Shown here: piece after piece, positions 10,631 to 18,850 of the stretch
How the letters are laid out: every line of letters starts with the position of its first letter
How positions within the stretch are numbered: the stretch's first letter is position 1
Assembly (NCBI GenBank): GCA_035325905.1
Contig: DAOKYY010000005.1
Span: 1 to 64,000, forward strand
Length of the DNA stretch: 64,000 bases
DNA from: DYGX01 sp035325905
GTDB taxonomy: Bacteria; Chloroflexota; Anaerolineae; Aggregatilineales; Aggregatilineaceae
Direction of reading: 5' to 3'
The notes under the pieces: model-generated
What the model was told of the DNA's origin: nothing
Seen by the model: the letters and a program-made list of their open reading frames with translations, nothing else
Database searches by the model: none
Made by a program: the position numbers and the translations under genes

Positions 10631-11512
10631 CTACAGATCATCGGCGCCGCTGTCTTCTTGCTCGTCAAGCTCGCCCGGCGCTGCCTGCGCTTCGGCGAGG
10701 CGACCCGCGTCGTAGACTTCCTGCTCGTCGCGATCGGCGGCCCGCGCGAAGATCAGGTAGCCGGTGTGGCCGACCATCTGCTCGTCCGGGCGGACGCGCG
10801 CCGGGATGGTTTTATAGGCGCGCAGCATCAGCTCCTCGATCTCCAGCAGGAACCAGGGGCCGTTGTACAGCGCCTCGGCAAGCTGGACGACCTGGTTCAT
10901 CGTCGGGACGATCGCGCCGAAGAACCCGCCGCCGCGCAGGGCTTCGCGCGCCTGCGGCAGATAGTCCCACGGCTCGCGCAGGTCGAGGAACAGCGCGTGC
11001 ACGTCGCGCTCGTCGAAGCCGCGCTCGATGTCGCGCTGGTGGAAGGTGACGCGGTGCAGCAGCCCGACGCGCCGCACGTTGAGCAGCGCGCGCTCCTGCA
11101 TTTTCTCGCGACGCTCGTAACTGTAGACGTGCCCCTCGTCACCCACCAGCAGCGCCAGCGTCAGCGTCAGGGCGCCGCTGCCGGTCCCGGCCTCGATCAC
11201 GCGCACACCGGGGCGAATGCCGAGCTTGAGCGCGATGTAGCCCAGGTCTTTGGGGAAGATGATCTGCCCTTCGCGCTGCAAATGCCGGATGATGTCGTCA
11301 GTGTTCGGCGCCAGGACGAACAGCTTGTGACCCAGGTGCGTCGGAACCTGCGCGCCAAATGGCACGCCGACCAGGGCGTCAAAGTCCAGATAGCCCAGGT
11401 GACATTCAAACCGCCGCCCTTCGGTCACGGTGCGGATGAAGGTACGGCGGTCTTTGCCGATCAGCAGCACGATGTCGCCATAGGCGACGGTCGTCGATTG
11501 CGGGAGTGGCAC
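10631..11512 (-). CDS. trmI: tRNA (adenine-58-N1)-methyltransferase, TrmI family
   Basis: The 293-residue product has the TrmI/Gcd14 layout: a small N-terminal beta domain (about residues 1-75), then a class I SAM-dependent methyltransferase with motif I at VIEAGTGSGAL and the preceding FPKDLGYIALKLG segment typical of the family. It methylates N1 of A58 in the tRNA T-loop, which stabilises tRNA. The start is GTG at 11512 behind a strong GAGGAGG with 7-nt spacing. The final 20-odd residues are acidic and probably disordered. A TATAAT (11568-11563, minus strand) about 50 nt upstream is a likely -10, without a clear -35. Confidence 0.88.
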   Translation of the reverse strand: MPLPQSTTVAYGDIVLLIGKDRRTFIRTVTEGRRFECHLGYLDFDALVGVPFGAQVPTHLGHKLFVLAPNTDDIIRHLQREGQIIFPKDLGYIALKLGIRPGVRVIEAGTGSGALTLTLALLVGDEGHVYSYERREKMQERALLNVRRVGLLHRVTFHQRDIERGFDERDVHALFLDLREPWDYLPQAREALRGGGFFGAIVPTMNQVVQLAEALYNGPWFLLEIEELMLRAYKTIPARVRPDEQMVGHTGYLIFARAADRDEQEVYDAGRLAEAQAAPGELDEQEDSGADDL

Positions 11513-11795
11513 AGATTTTCCTCCTCAGGGGCTGGCCGCCTGAAGCGCAGCGCGGCGACAGGATTATAGGAAGTCCGCCGCCAAAACACCACAGCGCCCT
11601 GCCAGGCGCACGGCGGCCCATTGGCGCGCAGCTTCAAAGCGTTGTATAAAAGGCGTGCGTAGGGGAAGCGCATCAGGGGAAGAGCGCCACACCGGGGAAG
11701 TTGCGGGCCGCGCCGGAGCAATGACGTCCCGCTGGTCGCCGATGGTGGCCGGGAAATGGCGGGGGTTAGCCGGCGCGCGGGCCTGGGTGGGGGTC

Positions 11796-11825
11796 AGTTG
11801 CGCGGGCATCTTTTGATGTTACACT
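11796..11825 (+). promoter_or_regulatory. Promoter of the response-regulator gene, in a 369-bp spacer
   Basis: TTGCGC (11796-11801), 18-bp spacer and an extended -10 TGTTACACT (TACACT at 11820-11825). The leader contains a possible hairpin with GCGCAGA/TCTGCGC arms at about 11827-11856. The rest of the spacer 11513-11795 shows no gene. Confidence 0.5.
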
Positions 11826-11881
11826 AAGCGCAGATAGTCGCGGGAGACGGTCTGCGCTCAGGCGAATGGAGACACCCCGGT

Positions 11882-12265
11882 ATGAAGCGGATTCTTGTGG
11901 TTGACGACGAAATTGGCGCGCTGACGCTCATTGGAATCATGCTGGAGCGCGGCGGCTTTGAGGTGCTAAAAGCCAAAGACGCCGATCAAGCCCTGGCCGT
12001 GCTGGAGCTGGAAACGCCCGATCTGATCATCCTCGACGTGATGATGCCGGGCATGGACGGCATCGAGCTGTGCCGGGTGCTGCGCCAGCGATCCGATACC
12101 GGAGAGCTGCCGATCCTGATCCTCTCGGCGCGCGGCGATGCGAAAAGCGTTATGAGCGGAATGGACGCCGGGGCCAGCGACTATCTGCCCAAGCCGATTC
12201 TGCATCACGACCTGGTCTCTAAAGTGCGCCGTATGCTTGACCTGGACCCGGTCAACCGCGAATAA
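11882..12265 (+). CDS. Single-domain response regulator (CheY-like receiver)
   Basis: The 127-residue protein is a stand-alone receiver domain. The acidic pair Asp8-Asp9, the phosphoacceptor Asp52 in LILDVMMPG, the switch Ser82 and Lys104 in LPKPI are all present, so it should be phosphorylated by a histidine kinase. There is no output domain and no kinase gene next to it, so its partner and role (protein-protein signalling, phosphorelay) cannot be told. It has its own promoter. The downstream sequence around 12311-12346 holds a short stem with a T6 run that may end the transcript. Confidence 0.9.
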   Translation: MKRILVVDDEIGALTLIGIMLERGGFEVLKAKDADQALAVLELETPDLIILDVMMPGMDGIELCRVLRQRSDTGELPILILSARGDAKSVMSGMDAGASDYLPKPILHHDLVSKVRRMLDLDPVNRE

Positions 12266-12380
12266 CCGCGCACCCGCGCGCCCCAACCATCTCCTTTGAT
12301 CGGCTGACCTGCGCCTTCGCCCCGTGACGAGCGGCGCGTTTTTTCAATGGCGGGCCGTTCGGCCCGCAGATATGCTAGAG

Positions 12381-12417
12381 TTTAGAGCAGAAGCTTAGGG
12401 CAGAGAACAGCGAAAAA
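12381..12417. repeat. Short degenerate AGCAG/ACAGCG repeat segment
   Basis: TTAGAGCAGAAGCTTAGGGC and the following AGAGAACAGCGAAAAAC resemble the 10-bp-period array at 60631-60694. It lies in the 5' spacer of the first rhomboid gene. Confidence 0.35.
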
Positions 12418-12447
12418 CCGCCCACACCGGCCAGGGCAGGCGAGCGT

Positions 12448-13179
12448 ATGTTTCCACTCGGCGACGACAACCACGGCGCGCGCGGCATTCCGATCGTCAC
12501 GGTCGGGCTGGTGATCGCCAACGTGCTGGTGTTCCTCTACCAGAGCGGCCTGCCGGCGGACGAGCTTCAGCGGTTCATCTTCGAGTACGGCCTCATTCCG
12601 GCGGAGATCGAGCAGGGTCAAGACCGTTTCACGCTGCTGACCTCGATGTTCGTGCACGGCGGTTTTGGGCACATCTTCGGCAACATGCTGTTTCTGTGGA
12701 TTTTCGGCGACAACATCGAGCAACGCTTCGGCCCGGCGCTGTACCTGCTGTTCTACCTGGGCTGCGGGCTGGCGGCGAGCTACGCGCATATCGCGACCAA
12801 CCGCGGCTCGATCGTGCCCAGCGTCGGGGCGAGCGGCGCGATCTCCGGCGTGATGGGCGCCTACGTTTTGCTCTACCCGCTCAACCGCGTGCGCGTGCTG
12901 GTGTTCTTGTGGGGTATCTTCTACGTCCCGGCGTACCTTTTCCTCGGCGTGTGGTTCCTGACGCAGCTCATGAACGGCGTGGTCGAGCTTCAGGTGGCGA
13001 CCGTGCAGACCAGCGGCGTCGCCTTCTGGGCGCACATCGGCGGCTTCGCCGGCGGGCTGGCGGGCGGGGCGATCCTCGGCGTGCTGCGCCGCGAGCCGCC
13101 GCGCGATCCGCTCGAAGCCGGGCTGTGGGTGGAGCGCCCGCGCCGGACGGGCACGCCGTTTGGCGGGTGGGGCGCCTAG
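12448..13179 (+). CDS. Rhomboid-family intramembrane serine protease (copy 1)
   Basis: The 243-residue polytopic protein carries the rhomboid motifs: HGGFGHIFGNM (His and Asn of the oxyanion region), the nucleophile in GASGAISGVMGAY and the catalytic His in HIGGFAGGLAGG. Rhomboids cleave transmembrane substrates within the bilayer. The start MFPLGDDN is shared with the second copy 0.97 kb downstream. The two proteins align along their length (NMLFLWIFGDNIEQRFG against NMLFLWVFGDNIEHRFG), so they are tandem paralogues. This copy has a C-terminal extension rich in Arg/Pro. Its stop codon TAG lies in the CTAG that forms the left end of the MITE-like element. Confidence 0.92.
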   Translation: MFPLGDDNHGARGIPIVTVGLVIANVLVFLYQSGLPADELQRFIFEYGLIPAEIEQGQDRFTLLTSMFVHGGFGHIFGNMLFLWIFGDNIEQRFGPALYLLFYLGCGLAASYAHIATNRGSIVPSVGASGAISGVMGAYVLLYPLNRVRVLVFLWGIFYVPAYLFLGVWFLTQLMNGVVELQVATVQTSGVAFWAHIGGFAGGLAGGAILGVLRREPPRDPLEAGLWVERPRRTGTPFGGWGA

Positions 13180-13297
13180 AGTGTGTTATGAACTTGCGTC
13201 CGAGAAAAGCCCCCCATCCCCCGGAAAGCCGACCGCAGGTCGGAAGGATGGGGGAATGGCTTAGAAACGAGCCTGAAAAGTGCATAACAGGCTCTAG
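13176..13297. mobile_element. MITE-like 122-bp palindromic element between the two rhomboid genes
   Basis: The ends are CTAGAGTGTGTTATGAACTT on the left and, read as the reverse complement from the right, CTAGAGCCTGTTATGCACTT, so the terminal inverted repeats match at 17 of 20 positions. Inside are further imperfect arms (CCCCCCATCC / GGATGGGGG) and a central hairpin CCGACC-GCA-GGTCGG. It encodes no protein. Either the outer CTAG or the TA inside it could be a target-site duplication; TA or CTAG duplication is typical of several DDE transposase families. No matching transposase is in the window, so the family is unassigned. The insertion sits at the very 3' end of rhomboid copy 1 and overlaps its stop codon. 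Confidence 0.7.
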
Positions 13298-13417
13298 TCG
13301 GTTGCGCGATGCGGCGCGCGGTCTGCGGCGACATTCTGCTACATTCTGAGGCAGCAAATCACACGATCTGTGGGCGTGTGATGGCTTGGTTTGGTAGCGG
13401 TTGCAGGAGGGGGGACC

Positions 13418-14077
13418 ATGTTTCCAATTGGCGACGACAACCAGCCCAACCGGGGGCCGGCAATCCTTACCCTGGCGCTGGTGGCGGTCAACGTGCTCGT
13501 GTTTCTGTACGAGGCGACGCTCGACCCGCAGCAGCTTCAGGATTTCGTGACGACCTACGGCGTGATCCCGATCGAAATTCAGCGCGGCGACGATCTGTTC
13601 ACGCTGATCACGTCGATGTTCGTGCATGGCGGGTGGGCGCACATCATCGGCAACATGCTGTTTCTGTGGGTGTTTGGGGACAACATCGAGCACCGTTTCG
13701 GCGGCGTGATCTTCCTGCTGTTCTATCTCGGCACCGGGCTGGCGGCCAGCGCGGCACACATCCTCACCAATCAAGGCTCGACCATCCCCAGCGTCGGGGC
13801 GTCGGGCGCGCTGTCGGGCGTGCTGGGTGCGTACCTGGTGCTGTACCCGCAGAACCGTGTCCGGGTGTTTGTGCTGCGCCTCGGCGTCGTCTCGGTCCCG
13901 GCGCTGCTGTTCCTGGGGTTCTGGTTTCTGCAACAGTTGATCAGCGGCGTGGCGGCCCTGAGCGTGGATACCGTCCAGACGACGGGTGTCGCCGTCTGGG
14001 CGCATATCGGCGGGTTTGTCGCGGGTGTGGCGCTGGCGATCCCGCTCCGCCTGGCGACTCACGACGCGCCGGCATAA
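13418..14077 (+). CDS. Rhomboid-family intramembrane serine protease (copy 2)
   Basis: The 219-residue product has the same motifs as copy 1: HGGWAHIIGNM, the nucleophile serine in GASGALSGVLGAY and the C-terminal membrane His in HIGGFVAGVALA. The ATG at 13418 follows GGAGGGGGG and begins MFPIGDDN, parallel to copy 1; the 9 extra residues of the longer frame are rejected. It lacks the Arg/Pro tail of copy 1. An extended -10 TGCTACATT (13337-13345), within a 10-bp direct repeat ACATTCTG, may drive it separately. Substrate is unknown. Confidence 0.92.
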   Translation: MFPIGDDNQPNRGPAILTLALVAVNVLVFLYEATLDPQQLQDFVTTYGVIPIEIQRGDDLFTLITSMFVHGGWAHIIGNMLFLWVFGDNIEHRFGGVIFLLFYLGTGLAASAAHILTNQGSTIPSVGASGALSGVLGAYLVLYPQNRVRVFVLRLGVVSVPALLFLGFWFLQQLISGVAALSVDTVQTTGVAVWAHIGGFVAGVALAIPLRLATHDAPA

Positions 14078-14086
14078 GCCGCCGGG

Positions 14087-14116
14087 TTGGTCGCCGCGCG
14101 TGGCTCGCCTTACAAT
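14087..14116 (+). promoter_or_regulatory. Promoter of the nucleotidyltransferase/phosphomutase operon
   Basis: TTGGTC (14087-14092), 18-bp spacer, TACAAT (14111-14116). It lies in the 123-bp spacer after rhomboid copy 2. Confidence 0.6.
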
Positions 14117-14200
14117 TACCGGCGTTCGAGCGTGCGGCACGTGCCAATCGTCTACCGTCTACCGGCAGTTTCTGCGTCTGTGCGCTGAGGAGGGGAAAAC

Positions 14201-15508
14201 GTGAGATCACCGCTGTTGGTCGTTCTGGCGGGCGGAGCCAGCTCGCGCCTGTGGCCGCTGGAGGAGAAATCGCTGATCCAGTTCATGGGCCGCCCGCTGC
14301 TCAGCCTCCAACTGGAACGCTATTACCAGCTTGGCCTCGGCCAGGCCGTGATCGTCGCCAACCCGGAGAATGAGCACATCATCCGCGAGCTGGCGGACTC
14401 CGTGCCAGGGCTGGCGGTCGAGGTCGTCGTGCAGCCGGAGCCGAAGGGTATGGGCGACGCTCTGCTGCGCCTGCGCGACGCGGTGACGCTGCGCGAGAAC
14501 CGCGCGCTGTACATCACCCAGGTGCACGATTTGACCGATGTCACGCTGCACGAGCAAATGCTCACGGCGTATGAGTCAGGCGCGGCGCAGGGCTACCTGG
14601 CAGGCTACCGGGTAAAGGATTATTTCCCCGGCGGCTACCTGGTCCTCGGCGACGGCGGGCGCATCACCAACATCGTCGAGAAGCCGGGCGCGGGCAACGA
14701 GCCGAGCGACCTGGTCAGCATTGTGGCGCACATCCACGCCGACTCCGGCCCGCTGCTCGACGCGATTGAGGCCGAGTACGCGCGCGACATTCCGACCGAC
14801 GATCACTACGAGCGGGCGATGGCCCGGCTGATGCAGGAACACCGCTTCCAGGCGATCTCGTATGAAGGGCCGTGGCGCGCCATCAAGTTCCCCTGGCACG
14901 TGCTGGACGTGATGCAGTGGATGCTCTCGCTGATCAGCGAGCCGCGCATCGCGCCGGACGCGCAGATCGAAGAGGGCGTGCTGATCAAGGGCAATGTGGT
15001 GATCGACTCCGGCGCGCGGCTGTTTCACGGCGCGACGGTCGTCGGCCCCGCCTACATCGGGCAGGGCGCGATTGTCGGCAACGGCGCGCTGGTGCGCGAG
15101 TCGATGATCGGCGCGCGCTCGGTGGTCGGCTACGCGACCGAGGTCGCGCGCAGCTACCTGGGCGCGGGCGTGCACACGCACGTCTGCCAGGCGCTGGACT
15201 CGATCCTGGACGACGGCGTGAACCTGTCCGCCAGCTGCACCACCGCCAACCTGCGCATCGACCAGGGGTTGGTGAAGTCCACCATCAAGGGCGAGCGCAT
15301 GAGCACCGGGCGCGACAAACTGGGGCTGATCGCGGGCAAGCGCGCCTTCATCGGCGTTAACGTCATGACCATGCCGGGCATCAAGATCGGGCGCGACAGC
15401 GAGATCGGCCCGACGACGGTCGTCAGCGAAGACGTGCCGGACAACACGCGCGTCTGGGTCGAGCAGACGATCCGCCACAAGGCGCGCAAGGCGCAGGTCG
15501 AGCCATGA
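14201..15508 (+). CDS. Sugar-1-phosphate nucleotidyltransferase with left-handed beta-helix C-terminus
   Basis: The 435-residue product has an N-terminal nucleotidyltransferase fold (VVLAGGASSRLWPL, then EKSLIQFMGRPLL; about residues 1-240) and a C-terminal hexapeptide-repeat beta-helix (about 250-430, repeats such as IEEGVLIKGNVVIDSGA and IGQGAIVGNGALV). The layout resembles GlmU and archaeal bifunctional Glc-1-P thymidylyltransferase/acetyltransferases. It should couple a sugar-1-phosphate to an NTP; which sugar, and whether the beta-helix acylates, cannot be told. The start is GTG behind GAGGAGGGG. It overlaps the phosphohexomutase gene by ATGA, indicating translational coupling, and probably uses that enzyme's product. 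Confidence 0.85.
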   Translation: MRSPLLVVLAGGASSRLWPLEEKSLIQFMGRPLLSLQLERYYQLGLGQAVIVANPENEHIIRELADSVPGLAVEVVVQPEPKGMGDALLRLRDAVTLRENRALYITQVHDLTDVTLHEQMLTAYESGAAQGYLAGYRVKDYFPGGYLVLGDGGRITNIVEKPGAGNEPSDLVSIVAHIHADSGPLLDAIEAEYARDIPTDDHYERAMARLMQEHRFQAISYEGPWRAIKFPWHVLDVMQWMLSLISEPRIAPDAQIEEGVLIKGNVVIDSGARLFHGATVVGPAYIGQGAIVGNGALVRESMIGARSVVGYATEVARSYLGAGVHTHVCQALDSILDDGVNLSASCTTANLRIDQGLVKSTIKGERMSTGRDKLGLIAGKRAFIGVNVMTMPGIKIGRDSEIGPTTVVSEDVPDNTRVWVEQTIRHKARKAQVEP

Positions 15509-16872
15509 TCGAGCCGTCCATCTTCAAGAAATACGATATTCGCGGCAAGGCGGGCGACACGCTGACCGAGGAGGGGGCGGCGCTGATCGGGCAGGCATTC
15601 GGCACGTTCTTGCAAGACAACGGCGTGCGCGAGGTGATCGTCGGGCGCGATAACCGGCATAGCTCGCCGGGGCTGGCGCGGGCGGCGATCGGCGGACTGG
15701 TGCGCGCCGGGCGCCGCGTAACCGATATCGGCATGGTCGCTACGCCGCTCGTCTACTGGTGCGCGGTCGAGGCCGGGAACGTGGGCGGCCTGATGATCAC
15801 CGGCAGCCACCTCAAGCCGGAGATGAACGGCTTTAAGCTCTCCATCGGCAAGGATAACCTGTACGGCGAGCAGATTCAGGCGCTGCGCGGGCTGATCGAG
15901 CGCGGCGATCTGCGCGAGGGCGAGGGCGAGACGCACGCGGATGAAGACGCCAGCGCCCGTTACCTGGCGATGGTCGAAGGCAAGCTGCGCCGCGCCCGCC
16001 CGCTGAAGATCGTGATTGACGCGGGGAACGGCATGGGCGGCGTCTACGGCGCGCCGCTGCTGGAGGCGCTCGGCCACCGCGTGGTGTGCCTGTACTGCGC
16101 GCCGGATGGCAGCTACCCGCATCACCAGCCCGATCCGCAGGTGCCGGAGAATCTGAGCGAGCTGTCCGCGCTGGTCGTGCGCGAAGGCGCGGACCTGGGC
16201 CTCGCCTTCGACGGCGACGCGGACCGGGTCGGCGTGGTGGACGATCAGGGCCACCCGATCAGCGCCGACCGCGTGCTGGTGCTGCTGGCGCGTGACACGC
16301 TGGCGCGCCATCCCGGCGCGACGGTCGTGGCGGATGTGCTCAGCACACAGGTGCTGTTTGACGAGGTGGCGCGCGCCGGAGGCCGCCCGATCATCTGGAT
16401 CAGCGGGCACTCGCTGATCAAAGCCAAGATGGCCGAGGAAGGCGCGCTGCTCGGCGGCGAGATGAGCGGGCACATCTTCATCGCGGATGGCTACTACGGC
16501 TTCGACGACGGCCCGTTTGTGGCGGGGCGCGTCGCGCAGATCGTCGCGGCGCAGGATCGCCCGCTCTCCGCGCTGATGGCGACCGTGCCGACGCTGTACT
16601 CCACGCCGGAGTATCGCCCGCGCTGCCCGGACGATCAGAAGGCGGCGGTGATCGAGGCGGTACGCCAGCGGCTTGCGCCGGAGTACGAGATGAATACGGT
16701 GGATGGCCTGCGCATCACGTTCGAGCGTGGCTGGGGCCTGCTGCGCGCCTCGAACACCGAGCCGGTGCTCAGCCTGCGGTTTGAGGGTGAAACCGAGGCG
16801 CACGCGCTGGCCTACAAGCAGATCGTGCGCGACGCTCTGACCGAGGCGTTTCCTGAAGTTGAAGACTTCTAG
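15505..16872 (+). CDS. Phosphomannomutase/phosphoglucomutase family protein
   Basis: The 455-residue protein interconverts hexose-6- and hexose-1-phosphates through a phosphoserine. The four family signatures are visible: KYDIRG at the N-terminus, the phosphoserine loop TGSH with Ser101, the metal site DGDADR (residues 236-241) and the sugar-binding GGEMSGH. The phosphate-binding loop ASNTEP is near the end. The active-site loop reads TGSHLKPEMNG where most homologues have TxSHNPxxxNG, so the residue after His is Leu rather than Asn. Coupling to the nucleotidyltransferase gene suggests the pair supplies an NDP-sugar, possibly to the glycosyltransferase cluster at 20-47 kb. Confidence 0.9.
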   Translation: MIEPSIFKKYDIRGKAGDTLTEEGAALIGQAFGTFLQDNGVREVIVGRDNRHSSPGLARAAIGGLVRAGRRVTDIGMVATPLVYWCAVEAGNVGGLMITGSHLKPEMNGFKLSIGKDNLYGEQIQALRGLIERGDLREGEGETHADEDASARYLAMVEGKLRRARPLKIVIDAGNGMGGVYGAPLLEALGHRVVCLYCAPDGSYPHHQPDPQVPENLSELSALVVREGADLGLAFDGDADRVGVVDDQGHPISADRVLVLLARDTLARHPGATVVADVLSTQVLFDEVARAGGRPIIWISGHSLIKAKMAEEGALLGGEMSGHIFIADGYYGFDDGPFVAGRVAQIVAAQDRPLSALMATVPTLYSTPEYRPRCPDDQKAAVIEAVRQRLAPEYEMNTVDGLRITFERGWGLLRASNTEPVLSLRFEGETEAHALAYKQIVRDALTEAFPEVEDF

Positions 16873-16880
16873 GAGCAGCG

Positions 16881-16907
16881 ATGAGCGGTTAGCCATGAGC
16901 GGTTAGC
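16881..16907 (+). repeat. Tandem pair of ATGAGCGGTTAGC
   Basis: The 13-mer occurs at 16881-16893 and 16895-16907, right after the phosphomutase stop codon, and also at 76-88. The rest of the spacer (16908-17133) has no gene or structure I recognise beyond a small GAGCC/GGCTC hairpin near 17059. Confidence 0.6.
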
Positions 16908-17133
16908 TAGAGCGAAGAACAGGGATGGGCGCGGCGTTTGCTGCGCCCGATTCATTTCGGGCGAGATATTGCTGGTCGGATGGCGCACGCCCGGCAGTAT
17001 GCGCTTGTTGTTAACGTCTCGCTGCGCTCCATCCCCGGAGTGGCCTATTCCAAAATGAGCCGCGTGGCTCACCCCGCCGCCGCCGTTTCTCCTTACGATT
17101 AGGCCAGAAGCCAAGACATCAGAGGAGAATCTC

Positions 17134-17490
17134 ATGGCGACCAAAGTGAATCAGGCGGCGGTCAGGCACGCGCGCAAGCTGATCGAGGATGGCGATTACG
17201 TGCTCGATTCCGACTGGAGCGAGCGCCAGCCTTCCGCCGATCAAGAAAACAAGTACCTCGACCGGCACGACTGGGACGACTACAGCGAATGGTATCTGGC
17301 GGAAGACACGTCCGAGGACAAGGACAACAAGGGGCGCTACAAGTTCCCGTATGGGGACTTCAAGAAGGTTCACCGCGCCGGGGTGATCGCGGCCAAGCAG
17401 CGCGCCGCGCAGAACGACTATCCCGACGTGGAGAAAGCCGCCGACGAGCTGCTGCAACTGATCGACAAGAAAGAGGGCCGCGAAGGTTAA
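17134..17490 (+). CDS. Conserved hypothetical protein, charged and soluble
   Basis: The 118-residue product is highly charged, with an acidic, Tyr/Trp-rich middle (DWDDYSEWYLAED) and a YKFPYGDFKKVHRAGV segment followed by a predicted amphipathic helix. I have seen similar short proteins annotated as hypothetical in several bacterial phyla, but no function is assigned to them. There is no signal peptide or membrane segment. A proper GAGGAGA ribosome binding site precedes the ATG. Its TAA stop overlaps, within TTAA (17487-17490), the stop codon of the convergent PP2C-like gene. Confidence 0.75.
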   Translation: MATKVNQAAVRHARKLIEDGDYVLDSDWSERQPSADQENKYLDRHDWDDYSEWYLAEDTSEDKDNKGRYKFPYGDFKKVHRAGVIAAKQRAAQNDYPDVEKAADELLQLIDKKEGREG

Positions 17491-18596
17491 TCCGCCTCGC
17501 CCGGCTCGGCGGTGTCTTCTGCCGGCGCGACCGCTTGCCGCGTATCGAAGCGCAGCAGCACGCCGGTCGCGTCGTCGTGCGTCTTCAGGCGCGGGTACTG
17601 CTCGTGATCGGCGTCGTCGCGCTCCGCCTGACGCAGCAAGGCGAGGTAGCCCGCCAGGCCGCGCGTCCGAATCTGCTCCGCCATGAAGGCGCGGCGCTCC
17701 TGCGCCAGCGCGGCGGCGCTGTCTTCATCCGGCGCGAAAACCTCGCCGGCGCTTTCCGGCCACAGCAGGCCGTCCGTCAGCACGCCCGCGAACACGGCGC
17801 GATCGAGCGAGAGCGCGCCGGTCTGCACGAAGTAGCGCAGCTCCGGCAAGCCGTCCAGCACGCCGACGCCCTGGCCGGGCTGGGGCAGGCCGTGCTTGTC
17901 CACATAGTTGTGGCGCAGGCCGTTATTCAGGTTGAGCTTGCGGACTTCCGGCTGCTCCGCCAGCGCGCGGAACGGCAGGTCCGGGTATTCGCCGCGCAGC
18001 TTGAGCGCGGCGCGGCTCAGCGCGCCATCGAACTCGACCGTGTGCGTGGCGGTTGGCACCTCGACGCGCCCATCCTCGTACAGCACCACCAGCGCCGTAT
18101 CCCCGGCGTGCGCCCAGCGCAGATCGTTGGTCGAAGGGTCGTACTCCGCCAGCGTCACGACGCAAGCCGGCAGCGCCAGCCGCACCAGGCGCGGATCGTG
18201 CGCCAGCGTGTCGTAAATCTCCTCCGGGAAGCCCATCCGGTCCAGCGCCAGCGCCCCGAAACGCTCGATCAAGGCGCGGCCCAGGTCCGCGTTGGCCTCG
18301 ATCAGCAGCGATCGCAGATCGGTGAAGATGCCTTCCGCGACCAGGCGGGCCAGGGCGTCGCGCACCAGGCGCGCGGCGTAGGCCGCCGGGGTCAGCCTTT
18401 GCGGTAGCGTGTTGAGATAACGCTGCAGCAGGGGCGGAGTCAGGCGCGTCGTCGCGCCGTCGATGGCCGCGATCAGCACGCGCTCGCCCAGGTGGCCGGA
18501 CTGCATCGCCAGCCAGGCGTCCTCGTTCAGACGGCCAGGCACACCCTCGCAGACGATTTCCAGGGCGGGGGGTGGGGGGACGCGGTGGAGAGACAC
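17487..18596 (-). CDS. PP2C-like protein phosphatase domain protein
   Basis: The 369-residue protein has scattered but recognisable PP2C (PPM) motifs: RLNEDAW near residue 25, AAIDGATT (Asp46, metal site), WAHAGDTAL in the middle and THDDATGVLLRF at the C-terminus. These supply the Asp residues that bind the metals of Ser/Thr phosphatases. No kinase is adjacent. The open frame runs upstream through the tRNA-Gly gene, but that part is the familiar tRNA-derived artefact. The start is GTG 18596, preceded by GAGGAG at 7 nt. A tRNA terminator lies about 75 bp upstream, so the gene is probably expressed from its own weak promoter or by readthrough. Confidence 0.8.
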   Translation of the reverse strand: MSLHRVPPPPALEIVCEGVPGRLNEDAWLAMQSGHLGERVLIAAIDGATTRLTPPLLQRYLNTLPQRLTPAAYAARLVRDALARLVAEGIFTDLRSLLIEANADLGRALIERFGALALDRMGFPEEIYDTLAHDPRLVRLALPACVVTLAEYDPSTNDLRWAHAGDTALVVLYEDGRVEVPTATHTVEFDGALSRAALKLRGEYPDLPFRALAEQPEVRKLNLNNGLRHNYVDKHGLPQPGQGVGVLDGLPELRYFVQTGALSLDRAVFAGVLTDGLLWPESAGEVFAPDEDSAAALAQERRAFMAEQIRTRGLAGYLALLRQAERDDADHEQYPRLKTHDDATGVLLRFDTRQAVAPAEDTAEPGEAD

Positions 18597-18670
18597 GTCA
18601 AGCTCCTCGCAGCGGGAAGCCGGGACAGACACGCCGGGCATAGGTCCGGGCGACAACGGGCAATACCGGG

Positions 18671-18703
18671 CAACAAAAAGGCATTCCGCACGAAAGGAAT
18701 GCC
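18671..18703 (-). terminator. Rho-independent terminator of tRNA-Gly
   Basis: On the minus strand GGCATTCC-(8 nt)-GGAATGCC, a perfect 8-bp stem, is followed by TTTTTGTTG. It begins 8 nt after the tRNA 3' end. Confidence 0.85.
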
Positions 18704-18710
18704 TGCCAGA

Positions 18711-18782
18711 AGCGGGTAAGGGGATTCGAACCCCTGACATTCACCTTGGGAAGGTGACGTTCTACCACTGAACTATACCCGC
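18711..18782 (-). tRNA. tRNA-Gly, anticodon CCC
   Basis: The minus strand folds into a full cloverleaf: acceptor GCGGGTA/TACCCGC, D-arm GTTC/GAAC, anticodon stem TCACC/GGTGA with loop TTCCCAA (anticodon CCC) and T-arm AGGGG-TTCGAAT-CCCCT. The acceptor stem spans 18712-18782 and the discriminator base is at 18711. The 3' CCA is not encoded. A consensus promoter and a terminator flank it, so it is a single-gene unit. Confidence 0.97.
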
Positions 18783-18794
18783 GAACTGCCCGCT

Positions 18795-18823
18795 ATTATA
18801 CGGGTCCCGCCGCGCGGCGTCAA
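18795..18823 (-). promoter_or_regulatory. Promoter of tRNA-Gly
   Basis: Minus-strand TTGACG (18823-18818), 17-bp spacer, perfect TATAAT (18800-18795), ending 12 nt before the tRNA 5' end. The discriminator region between them is GC-rich. Confidence 0.85.
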
Positions 18824-18850
18824 GATCACGCGCGTCGCGCGGCGGATGGC

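Noticed and set aside
18597..18740. N-terminal extension of the PP2C-like protein beginning SGVRIPLPA
   Set aside because: It is translated from the tRNA-Gly gene and its terminator, a well-known annotation artefact. The GTG at 18596 has a proper ribosome binding site.
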